A stretch of DNA of 64,000 bases from Bacillota bacterium (GCA_023421735.1 JAEZSP010000002.1:65549-129548), one strand, 5' to 3'; positions 8,764 through 17,888 are shown, counted from the first letter of the stretch. A program made the numbers and translations. The notes: generated by a model from the sequence alone, not told the origin.

Positions 8764-9606
8764 TTGCGCATGATCAAACGGGCGTTCTCATCCCAGAAAA
8801 TGGTCACCTTTGTGTGGGTGTTGGGGCTGATCATCGTGTGGGAGATCGGCGCCACGGTCATCGCGGGGATCAAGCGCACGCCGGAAAACGTGTTGCCGCA
8901 CCTGTATCAGATCATCGAGAGCATTTTCAGCACGAAGAAGATCAACGGTACGCAGACGGCGCTGCAGATCGTCCTCTCAAACGCGTGGATCACGCTCATC
9001 CGTGCGGGCATCGGGTTCGTGCTCGGCGCGGGCGTCGGATTTCTGCTGGCACTGCTCATGAGCCGGTTTATATGGATTGAAAAGATGCTGTTTCCCTACC
9101 TGATGATCATTCAGATGATCCCGATTCTCGGCATGGCGCCGATCGTCCTGGCGCTGACAAAGGACATCGACAAGAGCCGCATCGTAATCGCCGGCATTCT
9201 GACGTTTTATCCGGTGGCGACGAACACGCTTGCGGGATTCAAGGCGGTCGAGAAGGAAAAGCGCGAGCTGATGTACTCGCTAGCTGCGAGTCGGTATGAA
9301 ATTTACCGCAAACTCCTCATTCCGTACTGCATGCCCTATCTCTTTACCGGACTCAAGATCGCGGCGCCCATGGCGATCACGGCCTCGATTCTGGTGGATA
9401 CGCTGCAGGGCGGCGGGGGACTGGGTTGCATGATGTCGCAGTCGCTCAAACACGCCATGACCATTTACGTATTCTGGCAGATTGTGTTCCTCTCCGCGAT
9501 CATCGGCATTCTGAGCTTCCAGCTCATGGCGCTGCTCGAAAAACTGGCCTCGCCGTATCGACGCAATCCGAAGCCGCGGCTTGGCGGGGGAGGTGGCGCG
9601 AAGTGA
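8764..9606 (+). CDS. NitT/TauT-type ABC transporter permease 1
   Basis: A 280-residue membrane protein. The TTG at 8764 sits 7 bases after GAGGGGGTG; an ATG at 8770 is the alternative. About six membrane segments and the cytoplasmic coupling loop of BPD_transp_1 permeases are visible (EKRELMYSLAASRYEIYRKL, where the usual EAA-type loop lies). The C-terminus is Gly/Lys-rich and overlaps the next start by 4 bases. Confidence 0.85.
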   Translation: MRMIKRAFSSQKMVTFVWVLGLIIVWEIGATVIAGIKRTPENVLPHLYQIIESIFSTKKINGTQTALQIVLSNAWITLIRAGIGFVLGAGVGFLLALLMSRFIWIEKMLFPYLMIIQMIPILGMAPIVLALTKDIDKSRIVIAGILTFYPVATNTLAGFKAVEKEKRELMYSLAASRYEIYRKLLIPYCMPYLFTGLKIAAPMAITASILVDTLQGGGGLGCMMSQSLKHAMTIYVFWQIVFLSAIIGILSFQLMALLEKLASPYRRNPKPRLGGGGGAK

Positions 9607-10397
9607 AAAAGTTTAACTGGAATTCGATTTCGTCGTTTGTCTATCCGGTGGCGTTCGGCGTGGTGATCGCGGTTTTGTGGCAGACGCAGCTTTTGCACAA
9701 AATCCTGGGCGCCGACACGTTCACGCTTCCGCTTCCCGGGCGCATCTTCCGGATCATCGGCGACAACTTCCCGACGATCATGCTGAACGTCCGCGCAACG
9801 GTGATCGTGGCGCTGGGCGGACTGATCCTGGGATCGCTGTTCGGCTACGGACTCGGGCTCATCGCGGCGATCTTTACCAAATGGGGAAAGGGCGGGCTCA
9901 CGCTCGCGTCGGCCTTCAATGCCATTCCGATCATCGCCATCGCCCCGATCCTCAATAACCTCACCAAGGATTTTTCCGACGACGCCAACATCCGCTCGAT
10001 GTTTGCGAAGATACTGGTCGTCATGATCACATCCACGGTCGCCATGAGCGTCAACGCCTACCGGGGACTGACCGAGCTCAAGCCCTTCTCGCTCGACCTC
10101 ATGCACTCCTACGCGGCGACGAAGCTTCAGATTTTCACGAAGCTGCGGCTGCCCAACAGCGTTCCGTACATCTTCACCGCCCTGCGCGTCTCGGTGCCCA
10201 GCTCAGTCATTTCCGCGCTGGTGAGCGAATACTTCGCCGAATACATCATCGGCGTGGGCCGCCAGATCCGCGAAAACATCGTGCTGGCACAGTACGCAAC
10301 GGCGTGGGCTTATATCACGGTCGCCTGCGCAATCGGCATTTTGATGTACGTGGTGCTCCTGATCTTTGAGCGTATTCTTCTGAAATGGCGCGGATAA
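9603..10397 (+). CDS. NitT/TauT-type ABC transporter permease 2
   Basis: A 264-residue permease. The GTG at 9603 follows GGGAGG at about 7 bases and overlaps the previous stop (GTGA). It has the coupling loop MHSYAATKLQIFTKLRLP and about six membrane helices. It differs in sequence from permease 1, so the two probably form a heterodimer with the single ATPase. Confidence 0.85.
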   Translation: MKKFNWNSISSFVYPVAFGVVIAVLWQTQLLHKILGADTFTLPLPGRIFRIIGDNFPTIMLNVRATVIVALGGLILGSLFGYGLGLIAAIFTKWGKGGLTLASAFNAIPIIAIAPILNNLTKDFSDDANIRSMFAKILVVMITSTVAMSVNAYRGLTELKPFSLDLMHSYAATKLQIFTKLRLPNSVPYIFTALRVSVPSSVISALVSEYFAEYIIGVGRQIRENIVLAQYATAWAYITVACAIGILMYVVLLIFERILLKWRG

Positions 10398-10446
10398 CGC
10401 CGTTTGGAATGAATATATCCCCAACGGAAAACAAGGAGGAAATGTT

Positions 10447-11535
10447 ATGAAGCATGGCAAATTCGCAAGGATCGCATTCTCACTGACCCTCGCCATCGCC
10501 CTTTTGATCTCGACGATGGGCATCACCGCCTTCGCAGCGGGCTATCCCGCGGACGCGACCGCCGAGGCAGTTATTACCGACGCGGCAAACCAGGGCAAGG
10601 TTGGAAACTGGGGACTGGGCAACGAGTACGAAGTCCAGGCGCTCCTTTCCAAGTACGGCCTCCCCACCACCTATCTGAGCCAGGCGTTTGACATGGACGG
10701 TTTCGACGACGACTCGATCCTGCTCGCCTCCGCCATGACCTACAACGAACTCGGCCTCGTGAAAAATTCCTACGAGGGCGGCTACGGCTATGGCGACGGC
10801 GTGAAGTACATCGACATGAACGATGAGGGCGTCGCGATGCTGGAAGACAATGTCTTCTGCACCAAGGCGTTCGCGCAAGCGAATCCTGAGACTGTGAAGG
10901 CGTTCGTTGCCGCGTCCATGAAGGGCTGGGCGTATGCCTGCGCAAATCCCGAGGAAGCAGCCGAGATCGTCTATAAGTACGGCTCCTCCGTTTCCAGCGA
11001 GCATCAGGCCTACATGGCGAGCGAAGTGAAAAAGCTGGTCGAGACCGACACTGCGGGCAACGCGGTTTCCGCCTACGGCAACATGGACGAAGCGGCCATG
11101 CAGCAGACGCTCGACCTTGCCAAGGCATACATCAAGCTTTCCGACTCCGTTGCTGCCGACGCGCTTTCTGCGCTGACGCTCGACGACATCCGCGATGGCT
11201 CTTACCTGGCTGCCGGTACCGCCGAGGGCGCGACCTTCGCACCCGAAAAGACCGATGTGACCATTCAGCTCAAGTGGCTTCCGCAGGCGCAGTTCATGGG
11301 CTACTATGTCGCGCTCGACAAGGGCTACTACACAGAGGTCGGCCTGAATGTCTCCATCGTTCCGGGCGGCGGCGACATCTCCGAAACGACCGCCGTTTAC
11401 ACCGGTCAGGTGGACTTCGGCGTGACGTGGGTTTCAAACCTCATCGCAGCGGACGCCGGCGGCATGGGCCTCATTGAGGTTGCGCAGGTGTTCCAGCGCT
11501 CCGGTCTGGTTCTGGTCTATAAGATCGCAGAATAA
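10447..11535 (+). CDS. NMT1/THI5-like binding protein with circularly permuted domain order
   Basis: A 362-residue secreted protein behind AAGGAGG. Residues 1-31 are a signal peptide ending AFAA, without a lipobox cysteine. The mature part is NMT1/THI5-like, but the order is swapped. The segment normally in the second half (GNEYEVQALLSKYG, ASAMTYNELGLV, NDEGVAMLEDNVF, KGWAYACANPEEA) occupies residues ~50-235. The segment normally right after the signal peptide (VTIQLKWLPQAQFMGYY, then FQRSGLVLVYK) comes last, at residues 270-362, after a ~34-residue linker. The cut falls at the natural hinge. No stop or frameshift is present. It serves the importer encoded just upstream. Confidence 0.85.
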   Translation: MKHGKFARIAFSLTLAIALLISTMGITAFAAGYPADATAEAVITDAANQGKVGNWGLGNEYEVQALLSKYGLPTTYLSQAFDMDGFDDDSILLASAMTYNELGLVKNSYEGGYGYGDGVKYIDMNDEGVAMLEDNVFCTKAFAQANPETVKAFVAASMKGWAYACANPEEAAEIVYKYGSSVSSEHQAYMASEVKKLVETDTAGNAVSAYGNMDEAAMQQTLDLAKAYIKLSDSVAADALSALTLDDIRDGSYLAAGTAEGATFAPEKTDVTIQLKWLPQAQFMGYYVALDKGYYTEVGLNVSIVPGGGDISETTAVYTGQVDFGVTWVSNLIAADAGGMGLIEVAQVFQRSGLVLVYKIAE

Positions 11536-11547
11536 GCAATACGACTG

Positions 11548-11579
11548 TCCGTTCGCCGGGTGACAACCCGGCGAACGGA
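11548..11579 (+). other. Intercistronic hairpin after the binding-protein gene
   Basis: A perfect 14-pair stem with a 4-base loop (GACA) and no T tract lies between the binding-protein gene and hydA. Such hairpins usually protect the upstream mRNA 3' end and keep binding-protein levels above those of downstream enzymes. Confidence 0.6.
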
Positions 11580-11600
11580 ACCCAAAGGGAGGGTGAAGGC

Positions 11601-12971
11601 ATGGATTTGCTCATTAAAAACGGCACGATCGTCACCGCGAAGGAATGCTTCAAGGGGGACATCGCGGTCAAGGACGGGAAGATCGCGCTCATCGGCGCGG
11701 CGCTCGACATCGCAGCCGACAAGGTGGTTGATGCCGCAGGCAAGTACGTGCTGCCCGGCGCGATCGACGCGCATACGCACCTCGCAATGCCGTTTGGCGG
11801 CACGGTTTCGGCGGACGGCTATCTCTCCGGTACCCGCGCGGCGGCGTGCGGCGGCGTGACGACGGTATTTGATTATCCCATGCAGAGAAAGGGCAACGGC
11901 ATATTGGAAGTCGTCGCACAGCGGCGCGCACTGGCCGATCCCGAAGTGTGCGTGGATTACGCATTTCACGCGATCATCACCGACCTGAACGGCGGTGCGA
12001 TTCTCGACGAATTCGCGGCCTGCGCGGATTACGGCATCACGAGCTTCAAGTGCTTTATGGTCTATAAAAAGGAAGGCATGATGGTCGACGACGGCACCTT
12101 CATCAAGGTCCTTCTGAAGGCGAAGGAAGTCGGCGCGATCACCAACATTCACGCGGAAAATCCCGACGTGATCGACATGAACATCGAAAATTTCAAGCGC
12201 GAGGGCAAGACCTCAGCCTGGTATCATTATCTCTCCCGTCCGGAATTCGTGGAGGCAGAAGCGGATCAACGCGCGGTACACTGGGCCAAGTCCGTAGATG
12301 CGCCGCTCTACATCGTACACATGGCGGACGAGGAAGGGTTGGGCGCAGCTATTCAGGCAAAGCGCGCGGGCGCGAAGATCTTCATCGAGACGTGCCCGCA
12401 GTATCTGGAATTCACCTCCGACGTCTACAAGCGCGAGGATGGCAGAAATTTCGTCTGCTCCCCGCCGATCAAGGGCGAAGCGAGCCAAAAGGCACTTTGG
12501 AAGGCCATTTCAGATGGTTCCATCGACACCGTCGCCACCGATCACTGTCCCTTCCAGAGCTATGAAAAGGATTGGGGCAAGGATGATTTTACCAAGATTC
12601 CGAACGGGTGCGCGGGCGTCGAGAACCTCTATCCATACATGCTGTCAAAGGCAAACGAAGGGGTTATCTCCTTCGAGCGCGCGGTGGAACTGTGCGCGAC
12701 GAACCCGGCGAAGATCTTCGGCTGCGCAGACAAGGGATCGCTGACCGTCGGGAAGGATGCCGACATCGTGGTTTACGATCCGAAGAAGGAATTCACGGTC
12801 TCCGTAACGACCATGCACTCCGATTACGACCACACGATCTGGGAGGGGAAAAAGCTCGTCGGCTACCCCGAGAAGACGTTTGTGCGCGGCAAATTGGTAT
12901 ATGACGACGGCGCGTTCGTGGGCACGCCCGGGTACGGGAAGTTCGTGAAGCGCACGCCGCAGAAATATTGA
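11601..12971 (+). CDS. hydA: Dihydropyrimidinase (D-hydantoinase family)
   Basis: A 456-residue cyclic amidohydrolase behind GGGAGGG. Metal-site residues are all visible: IDAHTHLAMPFGGT (HxH), the lysine expected to be carboxylated at K150 in TSFKCFMVYK, NIHAEN, YIVHMADE and the aspartate in ATDHCPF. Length and motifs fit the family. It opens dihydrouracil or dihydrothymine to N-carbamoyl-beta-alanine or its methyl homologue. Its neighbours encode the steps before and after, so the pyrimidine assignment is strong; hydantoins are possible side substrates. Confidence 0.92.
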   Translation: MDLLIKNGTIVTAKECFKGDIAVKDGKIALIGAALDIAADKVVDAAGKYVLPGAIDAHTHLAMPFGGTVSADGYLSGTRAAACGGVTTVFDYPMQRKGNGILEVVAQRRALADPEVCVDYAFHAIITDLNGGAILDEFAACADYGITSFKCFMVYKKEGMMVDDGTFIKVLLKAKEVGAITNIHAENPDVIDMNIENFKREGKTSAWYHYLSRPEFVEAEADQRAVHWAKSVDAPLYIVHMADEEGLGAAIQAKRAGAKIFIETCPQYLEFTSDVYKREDGRNFVCSPPIKGEASQKALWKAISDGSIDTVATDHCPFQSYEKDWGKDDFTKIPNGCAGVENLYPYMLSKANEGVISFERAVELCATNPAKIFGCADKGSLTVGKDADIVVYDPKKEFTVSVTTMHSDYDHTIWEGKKLVGYPEKTFVRGKLVYDDGAFVGTPGYGKFVKRTPQKY

Positions 12972-12988
12972 GAAAGCGGGGGATCGAC

Positions 12989-14500
12989 GTGCGAAGCATA
13001 TACGGCGCGCTGTCCGTGCGGGAAGAAGCCGGGAGCTGTTATCTGTGCGAAAATGCACCCTGCTCCGCCGCCTGCCCCTATGGCGTCGATGCGGCGCGGG
13101 CGATTCGCGCGGTGCGGTTTGAAAACGACCTGGGCGCGGCGGAAGGTTTGCCGGACCCGCTGCCCTGCAAGACCTGTTCCGCAAAGCCGTGCCTTTCTGC
13201 CTGCCTCAAAAAGCGGGTGACGCACGCGGTCGCGGTGGATGAGATTTTGATCCGCACGGCGCAGGCCCGACCGAGGGCAACTGCCAAACCGGATCTGGCG
13301 ATTTCGTTTTGCGGCGTCATGTGCGAAAATCCGTTCTTTCTATCCTCGTCCATCGTTGCGAGCGGATACGACATGATTGCGCGGGCATTCGACATGGGCT
13401 GGGCGGGCGCGGCGTTTAAGACCATCGGCCTGTTTGTGCCGGACGAGGTTTCGCCCCGGTTCGACGCGCTTCGCAAGGAGACGACGCCGCTGATCGGCTT
13501 TAAGAACATCGAACAGATTTCGGATAAGCCCATCGACGAAAACCTTATGTGCATCAGAAGGCTCAAGGAAACCCATCCCACAAAGGTGATCGTCGCTTCC
13601 ATTATGGGCAGGAGCGAGGAAGAATGGACGCAGCTTGCGCGGCTCGTGACCGAGGCGGGCGCGGACATCATCGAGTGCAACTTCTCCTGTCCGCACATGG
13701 CGGAGGGCGGGCTTGGCGCGGACGTGGGGCAGAACCCTGCCTTGGTCGAGGCGTTTACAAAGGCGACGCGGCGCGGCACGCGGCTGCCGATCCTCGCGAA
13801 AATGACGCCGAATCTTGGGAACATGGAGATTCCGGCCATCGCCGCCATGGGGGCGGGCGCGACCGGCATCGCCGCGATCAACACCATCAAGTCCGTGATG
13901 AACGTGAACCTCGAAACATATGCCTCGGGACCCGACGTCGCCAGCTTTTCAAGCGTGGGGGGCTACTCCGGCAAGGCTGTGAAGCCCATTGCGCTCAGGT
14001 TCATTCAGTCCATGAAGCAGGACTCCAGACTGAAAGACGCGCCTGTGAGCGGCATGGGCGGCATCGAAACCTGGCGCGACGCGGCGGAGTTCATCGCAAT
14101 GGGCTGCGAAAACATACAGGTGACGACCGCGGTCATGCAGTACGGCTATCGGATCATTGAGGACATGATCGAGGGAATGACGTACTATCTGGCCGAACGC
14201 GGGATGACTTCAATTTTGCAGCTGGTCGGAAGGGCGCTTCCCCAAATCGTGCCTGCCGACGATCTCGACAGGGGCACCATCCAATATACCCGGTTCGATC
14301 GCAAAAAGTGCGTCGGTTGCGGGCGCTGCTACGTTTCCTGTAGCGATGCGGGGCATCAGGCGATCCGGTTGGGGGAGGAAAATAAACCGATTCTCGACGG
14401 CGCGCGTTGCGTGGGCTGCCATCTGTGCGCCATGGTTTGCCCGGTGGAGGCGATCGGCCCAGGGGCGCGGGTGGAAAAGCGCAAGAGTGCGGTCGGATGA
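12989..14500 (+). CDS. preA: PreA-like dihydropyrimidine dehydrogenase with orphan N-terminal FeS module
   Basis: A 503-residue protein. The GTG at 12989 follows GGGGGA; the TTG at 12968 has no ribosome site. Residues ~10-85 hold eight cysteines in the pattern of the N-terminal iron-sulfur part of PreT/GltD-type subunits (CYLCENAPCSAACPYG, CKTCSAKPCLSAC), but the FAD/NAD(P) module that should follow is absent. From ~100 the FMN barrel of dihydropyrimidine dehydrogenase begins, with catalytic cysteine C234 in NFSCPH. Near the end two 4Fe-4S motifs follow (CVGCGRCYVSC, CVGCHLCAMVCP). It should reduce uracil or thymine; how electrons enter is not evident. Confidence 0.85.
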   Translation: MRSIYGALSVREEAGSCYLCENAPCSAACPYGVDAARAIRAVRFENDLGAAEGLPDPLPCKTCSAKPCLSACLKKRVTHAVAVDEILIRTAQARPRATAKPDLAISFCGVMCENPFFLSSSIVASGYDMIARAFDMGWAGAAFKTIGLFVPDEVSPRFDALRKETTPLIGFKNIEQISDKPIDENLMCIRRLKETHPTKVIVASIMGRSEEEWTQLARLVTEAGADIIECNFSCPHMAEGGLGADVGQNPALVEAFTKATRRGTRLPILAKMTPNLGNMEIPAIAAMGAGATGIAAINTIKSVMNVNLETYASGPDVASFSSVGGYSGKAVKPIALRFIQSMKQDSRLKDAPVSGMGGIETWRDAAEFIAMGCENIQVTTAVMQYGYRIIEDMIEGMTYYLAERGMTSILQLVGRALPQIVPADDLDRGTIQYTRFDRKKCVGCGRCYVSCSDAGHQAIRLGEENKPILDGARCVGCHLCAMVCPVEAIGPGARVEKRKSAVG

Positions 14501-14524
14501 CGCGAGTACAAGGAGGAAATGAAA

Positions 14525-15754
14525 ATGGTTTCATGCAGTTTTGACAGGCTTGACGACAAGATCAAGACCTTTTCCAAGTTCGGCGATACGGGAAAGGGCG
14601 GCATTACGCGTTTCTCGCTGTCTCCGGAGGCGCTGCTGGCGCGCGCGGAATTCAAAAAGCGCATGGAGGCGATCGGCGCCACCATCGTGACCGACGACAT
14701 GGCGAACATGTATGCCACGATTCCCGGCACAGAGGATTTGCCCGCCATTGCGGCCGGTTCACACCTCGATTCCGTCATGCAGGGGGGCAATTACGACGGC
14801 GTGCTGGGCGTTCTCGCCGCCATGGAGGCGCTCGAAACCATCGTGAAGGAGAAAATTCCCCACAAACACCCCATGACGGCGGTCGTCTGGACGAACGAGG
14901 AAGGTGCGCGCTTTGAACCTGCGATGATGTCTTCGGGCGTGGTGTGCGGCAAGTTTGAAAAGGAAAAGATGCTCGCTTCCGTTGCAAAGGACGATTCTTC
15001 GCGCACATTTGCGGACGCGCTTATGGCAAGCGGCTATGCGGGCGATGAGAAGAATCGGCTATCGCCCGACAAATACTGCGCAATGATCGAGTTGCACGTC
15101 GAACAGGGCCCGGTGCTCGAGGCGGAAGGCATCGACATCGGCGTGGTTGAGGGCGTATGCGGCATGATCAACTACGAATTCACGTTCATCGGTCAGGCGG
15201 ATCACGCGGGTACGACCCCCATGAAGTACAGGAAGGACGCGCTGTATGCGGCCGTTAAGACCATCCAGTATTTGCATGACGAACTCGACGAGCTTGACCC
15301 TGCGCTCGTATACACGACGGGCAAGATTTCCGCACATCCAAACATCCACACCATCATCCCGGATGAGGTGAAATTCACCCTCGACGCGCGGCACTACAAC
15401 CCTGAAGTCATCCGTCAGGTACTCGAGATCATCAAAAAGATCCCCACCGAGGTTGTGAAGTGCAAGGCGAGTTATGAGGAGGCCTGGGCGCGCAAGTCCG
15501 TCGCATTCTCAAAGGAACTCGTCGATATGGTTGAGAAGGGCGCGCAAAAATACGGCTACTCGGCCAAACGGATGCAGTCCGGCCCCGGTCACGACGCGCA
15601 ATATGTTGCGGATATCATTCCCACTGCCATGGTTTTTGTCCCGAGCGAAGAGGGGCACAGCCACTGCGAATTGGAGTATACCCCCACGGAAGCGTGCCTC
15701 AAGGGCACAAACGTGGTGATGCAGACGCTTTTGTCCATCGACAAGGAAATGTAA
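14525..15754 (+). CDS. N-carbamoyl-beta-alanine amidohydrolase-type zinc hydrolase (M20 family)
   Basis: A 409-residue hydantoinase/carbamoylase. The ATG at 14525 is preferred because AGGAGG is 8 bases away; the ATG at 14519 is only 2 bases from it. Zinc-site motifs are GSHLDSV, the aspartate in GGNYDGVLGV, the TNEEGARF glutamates and ELHVEQGPVLE. The dimer-lid motif ADHAGTTPM and a late GHDAQYV histidine are also present. It should cleave N-carbamoyl-beta-alanine to beta-alanine, CO2 and ammonia, the third step after PreA and HydA. It is the last gene of the operon and is followed by a terminator. Confidence 0.88.
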   Translation: MVSCSFDRLDDKIKTFSKFGDTGKGGITRFSLSPEALLARAEFKKRMEAIGATIVTDDMANMYATIPGTEDLPAIAAGSHLDSVMQGGNYDGVLGVLAAMEALETIVKEKIPHKHPMTAVVWTNEEGARFEPAMMSSGVVCGKFEKEKMLASVAKDDSSRTFADALMASGYAGDEKNRLSPDKYCAMIELHVEQGPVLEAEGIDIGVVEGVCGMINYEFTFIGQADHAGTTPMKYRKDALYAAVKTIQYLHDELDELDPALVYTTGKISAHPNIHTIIPDEVKFTLDARHYNPEVIRQVLEIIKKIPTEVVKCKASYEEAWARKSVAFSKELVDMVEKGAQKYGYSAKRMQSGPGHDAQYVADIIPTAMVFVPSEEGHSHCELEYTPTEACLKGTNVVMQTLLSIDKEM

Positions 15755-15770
15755 GAACCAATCAAAAAAA

Positions 15771-15801
15771 CCGCCTTGGGGAAGCCCCCTCGGCGGGTTT
15801 T
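15771..15801. terminator. Bidirectional terminator between convergent operons
   Basis: A stem (CCGCC with GGCGG outside, GGGG with CCCC inside) is flanked by A7 on the left and TTTTGCTTT on the right. It can therefore end the pyrimidine operon (plus) and the peptidase operon (minus). Confidence 0.8.
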
Positions 15802-15804
15802 GCT

Positions 15805-16272
15805 TTATTCGGGCGCGTTTTCTTTGCCGATCGCCTCGCGTACAGTGATTTTCCAAACGGCTGCGTGGGTGGCGGCGCGATGGGCGAGTGCCTCCGCGCG
15901 CGGATCATTCGGGAGATATTTCGCAAAAAAGTGACCCATGGCATTCACTTTTTCCGACGGATCTGTGACTTCAACGACGTCCCCGAACGCCATGGCAGAG
16001 CGGAACCGCATGGTCGTGTGTGCGGGATCGCGCCAGGCCTTGGGTGCGCAGGTTGCGCATACGCGCCCATCCCGGCGAAACAGGTCGCCGGCATGTCCGT
16101 GCAATGCGGTATGGAAATACAGTGCGTTTCCGACGCAAACGAGGCACAGCGGCACGTTGTAGGGGATCCCGTCATCTCCATTGACTGCAACGAAGGCGTA
16201 TTCAGACTTCGAAAACTGCTCCATTGCCCAATCTGCATCGCGGCTGCGGTCGGGTAAATGCATTTGCTTCAT
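15805..16272 (-). CDS. Pyridoxamine 5'-phosphate oxidase-like flavin protein
   Basis: A 155-residue protein; the ATG overlaps the stop of the RocB-like gene (TGATG). It matches the small split-barrel FMN-binding family that includes nitroimidazole-resistance (NimA-like) proteins. Features are the N-terminal VAVNGDDGIPYNVPLC strand pair, LYFHTALHGHAGD and the later 'SAMAFGDVVEV' strand. It is the last gene of the peptidase operon. The substrate is unknown, and its link to peptide catabolism is only positional. Confidence 0.75.
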   Translation of the reverse strand: MKQMHLPDRSRDADWAMEQFSKSEYAFVAVNGDDGIPYNVPLCLVCVGNALYFHTALHGHAGDLFRRDGRVCATCAPKAWRDPAHTTMRFRSAMAFGDVVEVTDPSEKVNAMGHFFAKYLPNDPRAEALAHRAATHAAVWKITVREAIGKENAPE

Positions 16273-17888
16273 CACCTGTCTCCTGACTGCGCCTGCGCGG
16301 TGCTTTTGATGATCTGCCGGAAGATGCGCGGCAAGTCGTTTTCGATGTCCGGCAGATAGACCCGCTCACCCAGCAGGTGGATTTCCTTGCGCGCCGGTCC
16401 GATGACGAGCGTCGGAATTTCGAGCGCCGCCATCGCAGCGACGTCCATGTCATAGACGCGTGCAGGCAGCGGCATATTCCCCATGACCCGGTTTGCACCG
16501 GCGGGATTCGCACAGGACATGTAGCTCAAATCCATCATCGCCTGTGAATAATCCTCGCGTACGGCGCGGATGCCATCGCGTGCGAGCGATTGGATCGCGT
16601 CCGCGACCAGAGGCGCGACGTCCTTTTTGAGGTAATCGTTATTGACGGCGGGATAATAGGGCGGCGCGATGCCCGCGACCATCGTCGGCCCGCCTCCTGC
16701 AAACGCCAACATATCGCGGATATACTGAATGCTCGCCATGAGGAGGGTTTCACCCGCCGCGACGAGCTGCGCGCTCTTTTCCTTTGCCGCCGCGCGGTGC
16801 TCCGCGTAGCCTTCGCGGGTCGAAAGCTCGACTTCGAGCGCCTCGAGGGTCATGACGCGCACCTCAAAATGCTTTTTTCGGTTTGCGGGGAGCGTGCCGG
16901 ACGCGATCATTTCGTCGACACATGCGTCGTACCGGGCGAGCAGATCCCTTGCGGCAGCGCAACAGTTGTGCAAAATGCGATCCATCAACCGGGCGGGGTC
17001 GGTCTCGCAAAAGAACGTCAGGTTGAAGCCTGCCGCCGTGTATTCGGGCATGGAGACGTCATAGCCCGCCTTCAGATCGCGCACGAGCTGCACGGCGGGC
17101 GGTTCGGTATACAGATCACCGCCGCGCGAAAGAAACGCGGTGTCGTACTCCATCTCGCGGATGAGATTTGCGATCAGGTGTGCCGAATTCAGCCCGCGCA
17201 GCATGCTCATGCTGTGCGCCGGGATGCCGCGCGCGACCACCACGGGCAATATTTTGCCCGCACTTCCGTTGATGAAGGGATGGGGAGCGTCAATTTCGCG
17301 CTCAATGGGCTCGCTGATGACCGCGACTGCGAAATCGAGATCGTACCGCGCGCGCAGATTTGTGTAGAGTCCGACTGCCTGCCGCGCACCTGCCGAGAGA
17401 TTCTCCTCGTCGCTGACCGCGGTAAACAGAACGTTGACCTCGCCGGGTTCGTATTCGAACAACGCATTCAGGTTGAGCCCAATGCCCGCCTTCATGTCGG
17501 CGCAACCGCGCCCGAACATCCAGTTTTCATCCGCAAGATCGCGCCGCAGTTCCGCGTCGTCGGGCGGATTTTGGAGAAACGCGGCGCGCAGCGCATCCGG
17601 ATCGAGCGCGCTTTTTTCATAAATGCCGTAACACGCGGTGTCCACCGTGTCGTAATGACCGGATAAGACAACCGTGCGCCGCCCGGTTCCCTTTTTGAGC
17701 GCCCATATGACCGGACGTCCGAGGCTGTCGCCCCCATCCCAAGCGCCGCACAGCTCCGGATGCGCCGTGAAATAAGGGTCTTCCCGCACCAGTTCCAGGA
17801 TGCGCTTCGCCACATCGCACTCCTGCAGCGTGCCCGTGACGCTGCGTACCTTGACAAGTTCCAGCAGCAGTTCTTTCGCCGTTTTCAT
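16272..17888 (-). CDS. rocB: RocB-like M20-family metallohydrolase
   Basis: A 538-residue protein starting MKTAKELLLELVKVRSVTG. M20 motifs are visible: VLSGHYDTVDT (metal histidine and catalytic aspartate), FGRGCADMKAGIG (second metal aspartate) and AVSDEENLSAGA (glutamate pair). The length fits the long RocB-like branch named after the Bacillus arginine-utilisation protein RocB, whose reaction is not established. It lies in tight series with M3 and M14 peptidases, which argues for a role in hydrolysing small peptides or acyl amino acids in the cytoplasm. No signal peptide is present. Confidence 0.8.
   Translation of the reverse strand: MKTAKELLLELVKVRSVTGTLQECDVAKRILELVREDPYFTAHPELCGAWDGGDSLGRPVIWALKKGTGRRTVVLSGHYDTVDTACYGIYEKSALDPDALRAAFLQNPPDDAELRRDLADENWMFGRGCADMKAGIGLNLNALFEYEPGEVNVLFTAVSDEENLSAGARQAVGLYTNLRARYDLDFAVAVISEPIEREIDAPHPFINGSAGKILPVVVARGIPAHSMSMLRGLNSAHLIANLIREMEYDTAFLSRGGDLYTEPPAVQLVRDLKAGYDVSMPEYTAAGFNLTFFCETDPARLMDRILHNCCAAARDLLARYDACVDEMIASGTLPANRKKHFEVRVMTLEALEVELSTREGYAEHRAAAKEKSAQLVAAGETLLMASIQYIRDMLAFAGGGPTMVAGIAPPYYPAVNNDYLKKDVAPLVADAIQSLARDGIRAVREDYSQAMMDLSYMSCANPAGANRVMGNMPLPARVYDMDVAAMAALEIPTLVIGPARKEIHLLGERVYLPDIENDLPRIFRQIIKSTAQAQSGDR

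Noticed and set aside
10447..11535. Binding-protein gene as a broken or chimeric pseudogene
   Set aside because: The frame is continuous with a good ribosome site and signal peptide, each family segment is present once, and the break points fall at the hinge.
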